Source: Phanerodontia chrysosporium (Eukaryota; Basidiomycota; Agaricomycetes; Polyporales; Phanerochaetaceae). Taken from it: a DNA stretch of 64,000 nt. The stretch lies in assembly GCA_001910725.1 (NCBI GenBank), contig MJGA01000021.1:372001-436000 (forward strand). Direction: 5' to 3'. The first letter of the stretch is position 1; the number at the start of each line of letters is the position of its first letter. The notes under the pieces were generated by a model. It was given only the letters and a program-made list of their open reading frames with translations, was not told where the DNA came from and made no database searches. The position numbers and the translations under genes were made by a program. Shown here piece after piece: positions 46,785-57,085 of this stretch.

Positions 46785-47689
46785 ATGTCTGTCCCGCAGC
46801 CCGCGGCGCGCGTCACCCTGCCCAGCATCCAGGAGATGTTCCCAGGTCGGTATCGTGTGGTACGATCGTGAGCCGCAGCTTATTCGTCGGCCAGCGGAAC
46901 TCCTGGGCCTCCCTGCGCACCACGCACACCGGGGACTTCCGCCTGTCAGCCCACCGTCGCACCCGGCGGCCATCCCTGCCCCGCCTGCGGGCGACGGGTC
47001 GCCGCCTGGCGACCGCAGGCCCGAGCTTGAGCCGCACCGACGACCGAGCCACTCCGACGAAGAGCGGAGACACGCCTGCCCGACGTGCGGCAAGGCGTTC
47101 AATCGCCCCAGCAGCCTCAAAATCCACGTCAACACACACACCGGCGCGCGGCGTACGTTCCTGCTCGCCGCACCGCGCCGCATGCCTCGCTGACCGCGCC
47201 CGCAGCATTCGAGTGCCCCTTCCCCGGCTGCGGGCGCCGCTTCAACGTGAACTCGAACATGCGCCGGCACCTGCGCAACCACAACCCGCACGCGGACGCG
47301 CGCCCGCTCAACACCGCGTCGCCGTACACGTATCCGCTCACGACGGCGCCGCGCGCGCTCTTCCCGCACGCCGGCGCGCCCGCGTGCGCGCCGCCCCGCC
47401 CGCGCCGCCGTCGCCCGCGCACGGGCGCAGCGACGAGAGCGGCAGCGAGGAGGACGAGCTGTCGGACGCGGAGTACGCCGAGCACGACACAACGCTCGTC
47501 GCGCGCGTCGACCGCCTGCGCCTGCGTGCGTACTCGGCCTCGACCGCTGCGTCGTCGCCCCGCATGCTGCCCGCCCCTGCGCCCCGCCCGCGCGCGAGCT
47601 CGCATGTCGTGCCTGCGCGGAGCGACGGCGCGCCCGCGGCGGTCCTGCACCCGTCGAGCCAGGTCTACCGCCCGACGCCGGGTGGCTGA
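46785..47689 (+). CDS. Z2: C2H2 zinc-finger protein, about 267 aa, one apparent frameshift
   Basis: Exons are 46785-46845, 46895-47152 and 47206-47689. The leader MSVPQPAARVTLPSIQEMFP is followed by a Pro-rich stretch and fingers HACPTCGKAFNRPSSLKIHV (C-x2-C-x12-H-x3-H) and FECPFPGCGRRFNVNSNMRR (C-x4-C type). The exons sum to 803 nt, one short of a multiple of three. Adding one base near 47390, in a C-rich run, restores a tail with an acidic Ser/Glu segment (ESGSEEDELSDAEYAEHD) and ends HPSSQVYRPTPGG. The corrected tail closely matches the corrected tail of Z3, which supports the repair. It is probably a nuclear transcription factor with an acidic region; targets are unknown. Confidence 0.8.
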
Positions 47690-48999
47690 GGGCCTGCGTG
47701 CGTAATACTGTGCGATAGCGGGGTTTTTTCTTCTTTTCACGTCCATGTCCTCTGCATTGATCTCTTGCTGCATGCTTCCGATGATACGTTTGTGCTATAG
47801 TCGATGGACTTGATCGATGTACGTTTGAGACGGCTCGTGGAGCAGGGAAGCAGGCCATTACCCAGAGTTCCTTGTATTCTGTAGTATTTCCAGTAAGAGA
47901 CAAGTCGTTTGTATCCCTAGCTGGCCTTCCTTGACTCGAACGGGCTGTTAGTCAGAATAGACTTCACGGTCCGACCTGACATTTCCGTAAATACCGAAAT
48001 CCGCCTGGGTCCACGCCCCCTGAGCTTCAGGGTTGATAAACCCCCGAGAGCAATGCCGCAGGGCAAGACACTTGGAAAACGGGTGTGGGGCATGAGGCAG
48101 CCTGCAGCCTCGGCCGAGCAGCATCTGATCCGCGTGATGGCAACAATGACGGCGACAAATTGCAGGCTGCCCGCGCCGGCGACGACTCGACGTCCGCTCC
48201 GACACACTCCTTTTGCTGCTCGTCGTGCACCGCCTGCCGCAGCGTCGCGCCCGCCCGTCCTGGCGCTCCTTTTTGCCCTTGTTCTTTCGGACGCTATCCC
48301 ATCGGGCAGAATCGCCACGGCATCTGCCAGTGTCCCAGCAAACATGGACTGACCCTCCCTGCAGACGTCGGTGTCCGCCCACGCCCAACGATGCAATGTC
48401 GAACATCATGTGCCAGAGATCAGTGGAAGCAGTAATATGCCCCAGGGATGATGTTTTCATCAGGACGAAAGCCTCCGGCCCTTCGCATGACGAAGGTGCG
48501 TGGCACATATTCACCTTCGGGGGGAGTGTCTCGCAGCTTAACCGAGTAGGCTCCCCCAGGGCCTCCGCTGGCCACCGCGAGCCACGTACAGCCCACGTGG
48601 CCGCTCAGCAATGCCGCAGGACGTGGTCTTCAGGCCCGAGGCAAGGCGCTGCATACGCCAGGAGGAGCGGGCCGTTTCCCTGAAGCTGCAGCGCGGAGGC
48701 ATGTACGTCGCGCCTAACAGGCTGTGCCGGTGCGTAGACGAACCGTGCGCCGAAAATCAGGCTGAACGCTCAGCAGCCAGGACGGGACAATGGCCGTTGC
48801 TGCTGCTGCTGCTGCTGAACGCGCGGCACAGCTGCAAAACCTCACGCGTTCTCCAGCCTTTGTAAGACTTTCTGACAGGCACTGCCTTTGCCCCCAATTA
48901 GAACTGACCGGCTTTTGCCTCTGCTTGCTACGCTGTCGGCGCGTCGGAATAGTATAACTATCTTGCCGTGCCGTGAGCCAAGCTACCAAGTTTCCCGGG
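47690..48999. other. Intergenic between Z2 and Z4, no supported gene
   Basis: About 1.3 kb. Open frames on both strands show no domain or convincing splice chain. It contains a TGC triplet run at 48798-48815. The last 200 bp should hold the Z4 promoter. Confidence 0.4.
48798..48815 (+). repeat. TGC microsatellite, six units
   Basis: Six uninterrupted TGC units in the stretch between Z2 and Z4. It is not part of a supported gene. Confidence 0.8.
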
Positions 49000-49648
49000 A
49001 TGTCGTGCGCGACGTCACAGCAAGGCCAGACTCCTCGCCTTCCGAGTATCCGAGAGGTTTTTCCCGGTACGCGGTTTCGCTGTATCTCATCCGATCTAGT
49101 CTGACGGGATATTCAGGGTACTTTTCAGAGCTCGAGATCCACGACACAAGTCACAGTGAACCCCGCCTTCGAATTTTAGCTGTCAGGAGCAGGTGTCATC
49201 GCTCACCCAAGATGACGATCCCAAGAAGAGGTATAGTTGCGAGGTTTGTGACAAGCGGTTCCAGCGGTGAGTGATACATGTCAGATCGCTCCGGAAGAGC
49301 GTAAGCTAAACCGCGCGGATGCTACCAGGCCGAGCAGCTTACGCAACCACATGACGTCCCACACCGGCGAAAGACGTGAGTCGGACGGGCAGCTCTCCAC
49401 TCGCGCACACACACTCACGCCGCTCCTCAGCCCACGAATGCCCGTTTCCCGGGTGTCACAAGCGTTTCTCTACAAAGTCCAACATGAAGAGACACGCGGT
49501 GGTCCATTCCTCCGACTCAGACGCCCATTTACGTGCAGGCGCCCCGAATGAACACGATGATCAGCCGCGCAGCCATGACCCGCTACACGCGGACATGCCG
49601 GTAGCGAAGCCCGGATGCGTAGCCCACGACGCTGTCGAAGCACCGTAG
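49000..49648 (+). CDS. Z4: C2H2 zinc-finger protein with intron inside finger 1
   Basis: The ATG at 49000 begins MSCATSQQGQTPRLPSIREVFP, so it has the family leader (LPSIREVFP), followed by a GTACGC donor. A later exon ends YSCEVCDKRFQR at a GTGAGT donor (about 49266). The next starts PSSLRNHMTSHTGER, so the first finger (C-x2-C-x12-H-x3-H) is split between R and PSSL. A third intron precedes HECPFPGCHKRFSTKSNMKRH (second finger) and a short tail ending DAVEAP at 49648. The join from the leader exon to the first-finger exon (around 49070-49195) is not clean in phase, so an extra exon or a missing base is likely there. It is closer to Z5 than to Z1-Z3. Confidence 0.7.
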
Positions 49649-51761
49649 GGCGCCTTGCTCGCCAACCTTGCCGCGCGAGTCGCCGCGCGGCAGAACTGCA
49701 GCGTCTGCTGCCCGAGTGGGTGGTACGTCCACCCCATCGATCCTCTGACTCTCAACCCTTCCGTGTTCCAAATCACATCACACCCATGTATCCTCTATTC
49801 GGACACTCAGTACGCGTGCTCGATATGAGGAGGTTGCAGACCTAGAGCAACGTGCTGCAATAATATTCCATTATGGTCCTTTGCATGTATATTTATCTCA
49901 CTGCCGCTTCGGCTTATTCATGGACAGTAATGAACATAACCCCGGAAGACGCACTCGAGTGGCAGGCGCATCGGAGGAAGAGGCTCTGAGGCGGGCCGCA
50001 CCATTTCAGCGCGCGCGCTACTTTAAAACGCGGGAACTGACTGTGGAAGGCACACGACCTCCTTTCCCCGGCGGATACCTGTTCTAGTGCACAGCGTGAG
50101 CGCGGGTCCAGCCTGCCAGAACGCGTACCCACGGACGATCCAGGGCGCAGCGCAAGCGATTGTGTATGTCGCTCTCACGCGCCGCTTCCCGCTGCCCTTG
50201 ACCGCGGTGGCAGTACACGGGCATGCACGTCTCGAGTTCGGGCACGGGGCGACAGATAAGAGCCGCAGAGGCGAAGAGCTCGTTGACCCCGTGCGACGCT
50301 TTCCCAAGACGCAGGCACGATGGCGGGCGCGCACGCGCGGCGGCGGTGATCGGCGGTGGAGGGATGCTTGCATGCAGACATTCCATGCTTGCGATGCAGA
50401 AGGCCGACCTGCGATCATGCGCGGCACAAGGCGAGGAGTGCTGAGCGTGCCAAGAATTGCCGGACAACAAGTCCCTGTATGACCGGGAGAGCAGCGGTAT
50501 CTGCAGCACATCATGCGGATCACCATTGACGCTCGTGTTGCAAGGAGCGGTTATTGGAGTTTGTCCCAGGTTTATGGCCCGGCAGCGAACGGTAAAGCGC
50601 TGGTAATAGTCGTACCTCCGCAAACAGTTGCTTCACCGCGGCTGGTCGAACTCGGGTAATCCGAGCTGTGTCTATCTCCGCATTGTTACCAATCTTGGTA
50701 GTAAAGTTTGCTTCGGACGGGAGGCGGATGATACGGGATGGAACGCATGAGCTCGCCCTCGACCGGCTATCTCCGCGCCACGAAGCCTCTCTAGCTGCGC
50801 ACGCGGTTTGGAACGGGTGGTGCCTCCTTGCTCACTCCCACCACCTCGTCCACGAACATCCATGCCCGGGCGGATCCCACCCGCAACCTGTCTATAAAAC
50901 TTCACAATGTCTACGTCACGACTGTCAGACTCTCCTCTAGAACGCTCTCAGAGCCAATAAAACACCCCAAATGTGCCGAGACATGCGCCGAGCTTTCCCA
51001 GACGGCCGCCGCTCCTGAAGGCTGGAGGCGGGTTTCGACTCAAAGTGGTCTTCATTTGATATGTGAGTAAATTTTCTGGTGCTTCACTGAAGTCGCGCAC
51101 TCATCATGGCGCAAAAGACATCGTGACGTGGCCGTCGCGCGCTATCATCGACTGGGATCCAGCCGCCATATTGCGCACTTTGACCTCGATATGGAATGGC
51201 GTTTGGGCGGATAGCGCAGCGGAACCTCACGAGATGCAACGGTCTTCTGGGAAGGGATAGCCGCAGCGAAGGTGCGTTGTCATACGCCTCAAGGGGTGGG
51301 GAGCTAACGCTAAGCGTACGCCACTGCAGGACTCGCGCACGAAAGCTGTCAGCCGTCTTCTGTGGCACTCTTCCATCAGCGAAACCGATCGTTCCTGGCA
51401 CCCGTCGAGCAGAGCCCCGCATTCTGAAATCAACCGAGTACGCGCCGGCGTTGCCACTGGGCCTCCAGTGCCGCACGAAAGCAGCAACTGCCCCAGCGAC
51501 GCCAACGCTGCGCGCAGTTGATTCTGATTGCCTGGGTAAGCAGCGGTGCTGCAGCCAATGGAGTCGGGTGTGTGCCGGTCACGCGGGGCGGCCTGCCCTG
51601 ATGTGCACCGCGAACAGGACGAGCGAGAAGCGAGCACATCAGGGCTACTCGCCGCCGGTGACAGGAGCGGCAGGAGCAAATTGCGGGAACGTCCGCGCAG
51701 CGGGGAAAAGATTGCGCGTATATGAAGATGTCGAGATCTCTTGGTCATCCCGAGGCCACCC
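49649..51761. other. Intergenic between Z4 and Z5, no supported gene
   Basis: About 2.1 kb. I looked for zinc-finger, WD40 and N-module motifs in all frames and found none. Short open frames (for example 49921-50087) have no recognised features. Confidence 0.4.
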
Positions 51762-52498
51762 ATGGTCGGCGATGCTGACCAGCCGTCGGAGTCGTTACCA
51801 AGCATCCGCGAGGTATTCCCTGGTCAGTGTGCGCATGAACCGAGCACCGGGATGTCTGACTCAGAGTGGGCCATTCCAGACCAGTTCCCGCCGCCCAGCG
51901 CGCAGACAAGCCCTGCAGAAGATCCCGCGAGCGGGGCGCAACTCCCCGAAGGACCTGTAAGTCGACCGATCGAGCCTTGCGTCCGGCGGCTGCTCACCCC
52001 GACAACACCAAACAGACTCCACTCCAAGACGAAGCGTATGCAAAGCGCAAGTATGTGTGCGACACATGCCAGAAGCGGTTCCTCAGGTGCGTGCAATCCG
52101 CGCCCAGGGTGTGCTAGCCCCACTTAAGATGCCTTGCGGCAGGCCAAGCAGCCTCAAAGCGCACCTCGTCGTCCATACGGCGACAGACGTACGTTCGTTT
52201 CGTCACCGCCTGCGTCATGTGCCAGCTCACACCTCCCGCGCCAGCGTACGCCTGCCCGCACGCGGGCTGCACGAAGCGCTTCACGTCCAAGTCCAACATG
52301 AAGCGCCATCACCAGACGCACGGCGCGCCCGCGCCCGACGCGGAGGCCGCGGCCGGCCCCTCGACGGCGCAGGGCACCCTCGCCGAGCCGCCGGCGCCGG
52401 CGCCGTCGTCGAGTGCGGGACACTTTGGCGTCTTGAACCTCGGCCAGCGGCACGCCCACCAGCCGCCGCCATACCCAGACGCTGCTGGCCAGCCGTGA
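51762..52498 (+). CDS. Z5: C2H2 zinc-finger protein with intron inside finger 1
   Basis: The ATG at 51762 begins MVGDADQPSESLPSIREVFP, the family leader. After an intron starting GTCAGT, later exons give YVCDTCQKRFLR (ends at a GTGCGT donor near 52086), then PSSLKAHLVVHTATD (from about 52141, ends at GTACGT). The last exon has YACPHAGCTKRFTSKSNMKRH and a Pro/Ala-rich tail ending PPPYPDAAGQP at 52498. The fingers are C-x2-C-x12-H-x3-H and C-x4-C-x12-H-x3-H. The intron position inside finger 1, between R and PSSL, is the same as in Z4, while Z1-Z3 have that region unsplit. It is a probable nuclear DNA-binding protein. Confidence 0.75.
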
Positions 52499-55400
52499 AA
52501 ACACACCCACCGTTGCTGCTGAGGATTGTGCTGTACGATATGACTCCGGACGCGCGCGTAACCTTGGTCCCGTCTCTCGCTCTACCTAATTGTCAAACTG
52601 TTGTTATCCTACCTGTATATATGTTTGTATAGTACGAATCAATCGTGGCGCCGCCTGCACCGCCTGGACATGGCGCCATTATGGCGACGAGAATGAAACT
52701 GTATCGCCGGCGTCTGCTGTCCCGAAGCTCAATGAATGAAGACCCGCCGGCCCCTGGGGCGCGCACTGCAACCCCTCGAGCGGCACAGACCTTGTACATG
52801 TCACAGCGTACCAGGGCGGTGGCAGATCCACGCTGAGGCGGTGGTAGAGATGCACAACGTGGAGAATGGTCGAGACGCAGGCCAACTGTCCGCGTAGCCC
52901 CTGGACGATCTGTGTGGTGATGTCACCTGGGACGCGGGTACCGCTGCCAGACGACGCTATCGCCTCGCGGCCGGGGCACCTGACTTGCACAGCAGATCAG
53001 CTGCGACGCTGGAGGGGGTGCAGTCGGGGTTTCCGACCGTGCAAGGTCCGAACAGCAGAGCTGCGAAGCCCCTAGACAGAGAATGCACCGTGCCAGGATT
53101 GTGATGACGTGCCGTTACGGTGGCGCTGCGCAGATCGTAGCGGATATCAAGAGAGTGGGCCCCTGGAATGGACGCGTAGCCCGCCGGGGCCGTGGTCAGG
53201 CGGACGAGGCGACCAGTCCGTGTCGAATTGGGAGGCAGTGCTGCGTGGTCCACCTGCATACATAAAAGACCAATCGGAGCTGGCCGCATACTACCGCTAT
53301 AGCGCAGGTCTTAATGGAGAAGGAATTACTCAAGAGCTGGAGCAACGCCCTGGGGTCAAATGAACTAGACAGACTGTAGGAGGAAAGGCCGTGGAGAGCA
53401 AACTGGCAGACACACGGATGAAAGAGAGGGACGGCGCAGTGCATCAGTGGCAGGTCGGCCGAGGGGCGGTATTCTTTGGCAGAGCCGAAATGTACAGAGA
53501 CGTCTGCTCGACGGGGCGCGCTGTATATCAGCCTTTGGTATTGCCATGTTCATCGGTGGTGAAGTGAAGCGGCTCACGACACACGTGAGCAAACCATAGT
53601 TTGGCGCGTCTAGGGCAGCAAAGCGCCGCGGGCAAAGCCTGGATGCCACGGGAATGTCGATACGAAGGCGCGCCGTGCACATGCGGATGCAGGGCGTCAT
53701 CCCAACGCACGCCGAGGCGCGCGCGCTCTTCCTTCTTCCGCGAACCGCGGACAGCGGAGCACGGCTTGTCGCCCAAGGGGGATTTCTGTCCGCACGGTTC
53801 GCGGGAGCGATCGCGGCGCTTATCGCAGCTGTCTGCGGGAGCCCGTTGCCCAAACTCGGATACAGAGACGGGCGGCCTGCAGGGCGGTGTGCAGAGCACG
53901 CTGGGGGGGGGGGGGGGCACCTGCATGAGGAACATCGACGGAGAAGGACCCTTGCCACCGGCACCCATGCCTCCGCTGCATGCTGCGATTGGCGGAGGAA
54001 AGGGAGTTTGAATCGCTCCATACATTCTCGGGCTCCGACGCAGCACGGAGGGAAGCACGAGCCTCACTTCGCACGTCGGGAAGACCGCCTGCCACGATGC
54101 AAGGGCCCCATGCGACCCTTTCCGCTGCAGGCCACCGTCTCAGGTGCCGCACGGTGCTCCACGGGTGCGCGGCGCCAGAAGAAGCGTCGGCCGTCGATGA
54201 ATGGGCGACGATCACATCCAGCTTCCCGCCGGCACGAGCGTGAATCCCCGGAATGTGGACCGCAGGATCACCGCCGTGAGCACGCCGCATGTCCATGCTG
54301 GGTCGTGAGCAGTACGAGGCAGCCTGTCGATGTATCAAAACGTACGACACTGAGCAGATACCATCGCGTTTGGCGCATACCGCCTGGTGATTTAGTGGCC
54401 GCTGTCGAGTTTGATCCTGGATGAGATCCACCTTGCGACTGATGGACATACGGGCCATACGCCTTTCGCAGTCAGCGCAGGTTCATGCTAGATGCCGGAC
54501 TTGCGGCGCCGTTTGTACAATGCGGAGAACCGCGACGCGCTGGTAAGGTTTCTTGCGATCGCACAGGCAGCACTGTACCAAGTCGCAGATTACGGCAGTG
54601 CCAGAAATAGGACGCCCCAACCTCAACCGCTAAGGCCACAGAATGTCTGCGGTACAGGGGGAGCGGCCATAGAACTGTCTGGTGGGCCTCCATGGCACTT
54701 CGCGTCGCGGGTCGGATGTCAGGGGTAAAAGGGCGTGTCCGCTTGGGCACGAGTGCCGCCAACATGTCCAGTTCCTTTCTGTTCTTCGTGCCGCAGAGAT
54801 GGCAGTCCGCCACTATGCGTCGGGGCGACCGTTAGCCTAGGACCAGGAGCGGAGGACTTACTCTAGTGCCAACAGGCATCGCAAACTACAGACAGTGTTT
54901 GCGCCCGTCCTCGTCTTCGGCGGCCGCACTGTGAGAGCGGAGAGGGCACACGTTGGCAGGCCAGGGCGCCGCCCCAGGCTCAGAGCCAGTTCTGCCGCCA
55001 AGTTTGGGTTCGTGATGTCTCCGGCAACGAGACGAGCGGTCGACATACTGGCGAGGTGTGCCGCCGCCTGGGATAGCGTATCGCAGCGGCACAGGTGCCT
55101 CCTTCTAGCAAGCCTCCAGCTGCTGGCAGTCGATGTGCCGCGGGCCATGAGGGAAAAGCGAAAATATCGAGGAGGAAGGACGGGACGCAGGCGTGCGAAC
55201 ATAACCGGCCCGGCAGGGTTGGTAGCCGGATCATGTGGCGCGAGCTAATCCTGTTGCGAACTGCCCACCAGCGGTGAGGATAGTAATGGTGAGCACGGCC
55301 TACAAGGCGCTCCATGATAAGCTTACATTCGTGAGAAGCACACATCCAGCCTACAATGAGGGGTCCGGTCCGCGGACACGACATCAAGTTCTCGGCTAGC

Positions 55401-55580
55401 GATACACTGAACGTATAAATACGACCGCTGCGGCAACACCTCATACACGTACAATTTGTCCCAATCTGATACGAGTTCCATTCTACGATGTGCCCAATCA
55501 AGTCCACTCACGACAGCAAAAGCACAGAAGACGATCTCCAGAAAACGATCTCCAGCAGCCATCCCAACAGCCCAGGCGCC
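52499..55580. other. Intergenic between Z5 and Z3, no supported gene
   Basis: About 3.1 kb between convergent zinc-finger genes. Overlapping frames of 180-260 codons occur at 53.5-54.5 kb on both strands, without domains or consistent splice chains. A 15-G run lies at 53903-53917. No similarity to the inverted arms was noticed. Confidence 0.4.
53903..53917 (+). repeat. Homopolymer run of 15 G
   Basis: Fifteen consecutive G residues outside any supported gene. Its length is likely to be unreliable in any sequencing technology. Confidence 0.8.
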
Positions 55581-56465
55581 CTACCTAGCCGGGTGCAGGC
55601 GGTACACCTGGTTCGACGGGTGGAGGACCGCCGGACCAGTGTACGCTTCGAACGCGGGCGCCGCCGGCGGGGAGCGCGGCGAGGACGCGGTGCTCGACGC
55701 CGCGGAGTGCGCGCGCAGGCGGACGCGGCGGACGTCTGCGGCGAGGTCGGCGGCGCGCGCGCAGGGCGCGTCGTCCCGGGCTCGTCCTCGCCGCTCGCGC
55801 TCCCGGCGCGGCGCACGGCGGGGGCGCGCGGGTACGGCGCGCGCGGCGCGGTCGTGAGCGGGTGCGTGTACGGCGCCGCGGGGTCGAGCGGGCGCGCGGG
55901 CGACGTGTGGTTCCGCAGGTGCCGGCGCATGTTCGAGTTCACGTTGAAGCTGCGGCCGCACCCGGTGAACGGGCACGCGTACGCTGCTCGGGGCGGGCGC
56001 GTCAGCGGGGGGAGGCGGGCGGTGCGCGCGCGGCGCTGGGGCGCGCCCCGGGACGTACGTTTTGCGCCGGTGTGCGTGTTGACGTGGATCGCGAGGCTGC
56101 TCGGCCGGTTGAACGCCTTGCCGCACGACGCGCACGCGTGCCTGCGCTCTTCGTCGGGCTGGCTCGCGCGGCGGGCGGGCACGGCAGGCGGACCCGTCGC
56201 CGCGGGCCCGCGGGCGCTGCCGGCGACGGCGCCGCCCCGGCAGGATGCCGCAGCCTGCCTTCTGCCAAACGGTGCGCTACCGCATGGTGCCGCGGCGGGC
56301 TGGCTGGTTGCGGCAATCGCAGGCCTCGTTGCGGCGGGAGGCCGAGGAGCTCCGCTGTCGGGAGGGTGAGTCGCAGGCTGCGACGGGCACGATACGCGAC
56401 GGACCTGGGAACATCTCCTCGATGCTGGGGAGGGTGACGCGCTGTGGGCTCTGCGCGGCGGGCAT
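55581..56465 (-). CDS. Z3: C2H2 zinc-finger protein, mirror copy of Z1, two apparent frameshifts
   Basis: From the ATG at 56465, exon 1 (to 56405) encodes MPAAQSPQRVTLPSIEEMFP and ends at the same phase-1 donor as Z1 and Z2. Exon 2 has fingers' first half HACASCGKAFNRPSSLAIHV. After an intron with a GTACGT donor, exon 3 has YACPFTGCGRSFNVNSNMRR. One base is needed near 56160 (before DEERRHAC) and one near 55775 to give the Z2-like tail ending HPSNQVYRLHPAR at 55581. The longer Ala/Pro-rich linker between leader and finger 1 is specific to this copy. It lies in arm B, mirror-symmetric to Z1 in arm A, yet its tail is Z2-like, so it keeps the ancestral 3' end that Z1 lost. Confidence 0.75.
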
Positions 56466-57085
56466 GGTTTGCGGGCTAGACTGGGCGGGCAGGATCTTAG
56501 GCCTCAGGGGCGACGAATCCGAGCACACCAGGATCCACAACCGTTTATATATATATACCGGCCGGTGATGCCAGTGCACAACTACAGTAGGAAACACGGC
56601 GCCAGCGCGATCAGAAGCGAGCATCTGAGATCTCCGCATTGTCGACTTTGCGCGTTCGCGTGGGAACGCCAGAGGGTGTGGCCCTGCGTGTGGGCGCTGG
56701 TCGCGTGCGGAGGGCCCGGATGCCAGCTTCATCACCGCCCAGCCCGAAAGACCGCGATGGTCTAGCCCGGTTTGGCGATGCTGTCTGGATGGCAAAAAAG
56801 TCAGATGCTGCTGGGTGCAGCCGCCGCCCTCTGCTGGTGCCCCGAGAGCAATGCATGGGGCGCAAAACGATTCACAAGCGACCGAACCCGCGCAGCTGGC
56901 AGGGTGTCCAGTTGTCGGGGCGCACAGCGCGCACGGGCACACTGGCGAGGGCCTGCGCAAGCCTGGTTCCGGCGACGCCCCGCCCCCGCCCCCGGCGGAG
57001 TCCACGTAAGACGCATCTCCGCGCAGAAGCCTTCTGCGGGCTGTGAACAGCAGCCACACGCCCGCATGGAGCTCCCACAGCGGCA
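56466..57085 (-). promoter_or_regulatory. Upstream module of Z3 (copy 3 of 3)
   Basis: On the minus strand this is the counterpart of 41320-41942 and 46145-46784. It has the same blocks: TCTTACGTGGACTCCGCC at the far end, and CGTGTTTCCTA, the TATA run and GTGGATCC near the gene. Confidence 0.65.
56545..56557 (-). promoter_or_regulatory. TATA box of Z3
   Basis: A TATATATATATAA run on the minus strand lies about 80-90 bp upstream of the ATG at 56465, next to the conserved CGG.TGTGGATCC block. It corresponds in place to the TATA box of Z2. Confidence 0.6.

Noticed and set aside
53365..54458. Overlapping frames of 180-260 codons on both strands near 53.4-54.5 kb
   Set aside because: Three frames are open at once and cross a 15-G run; none shows a recognisable motif.
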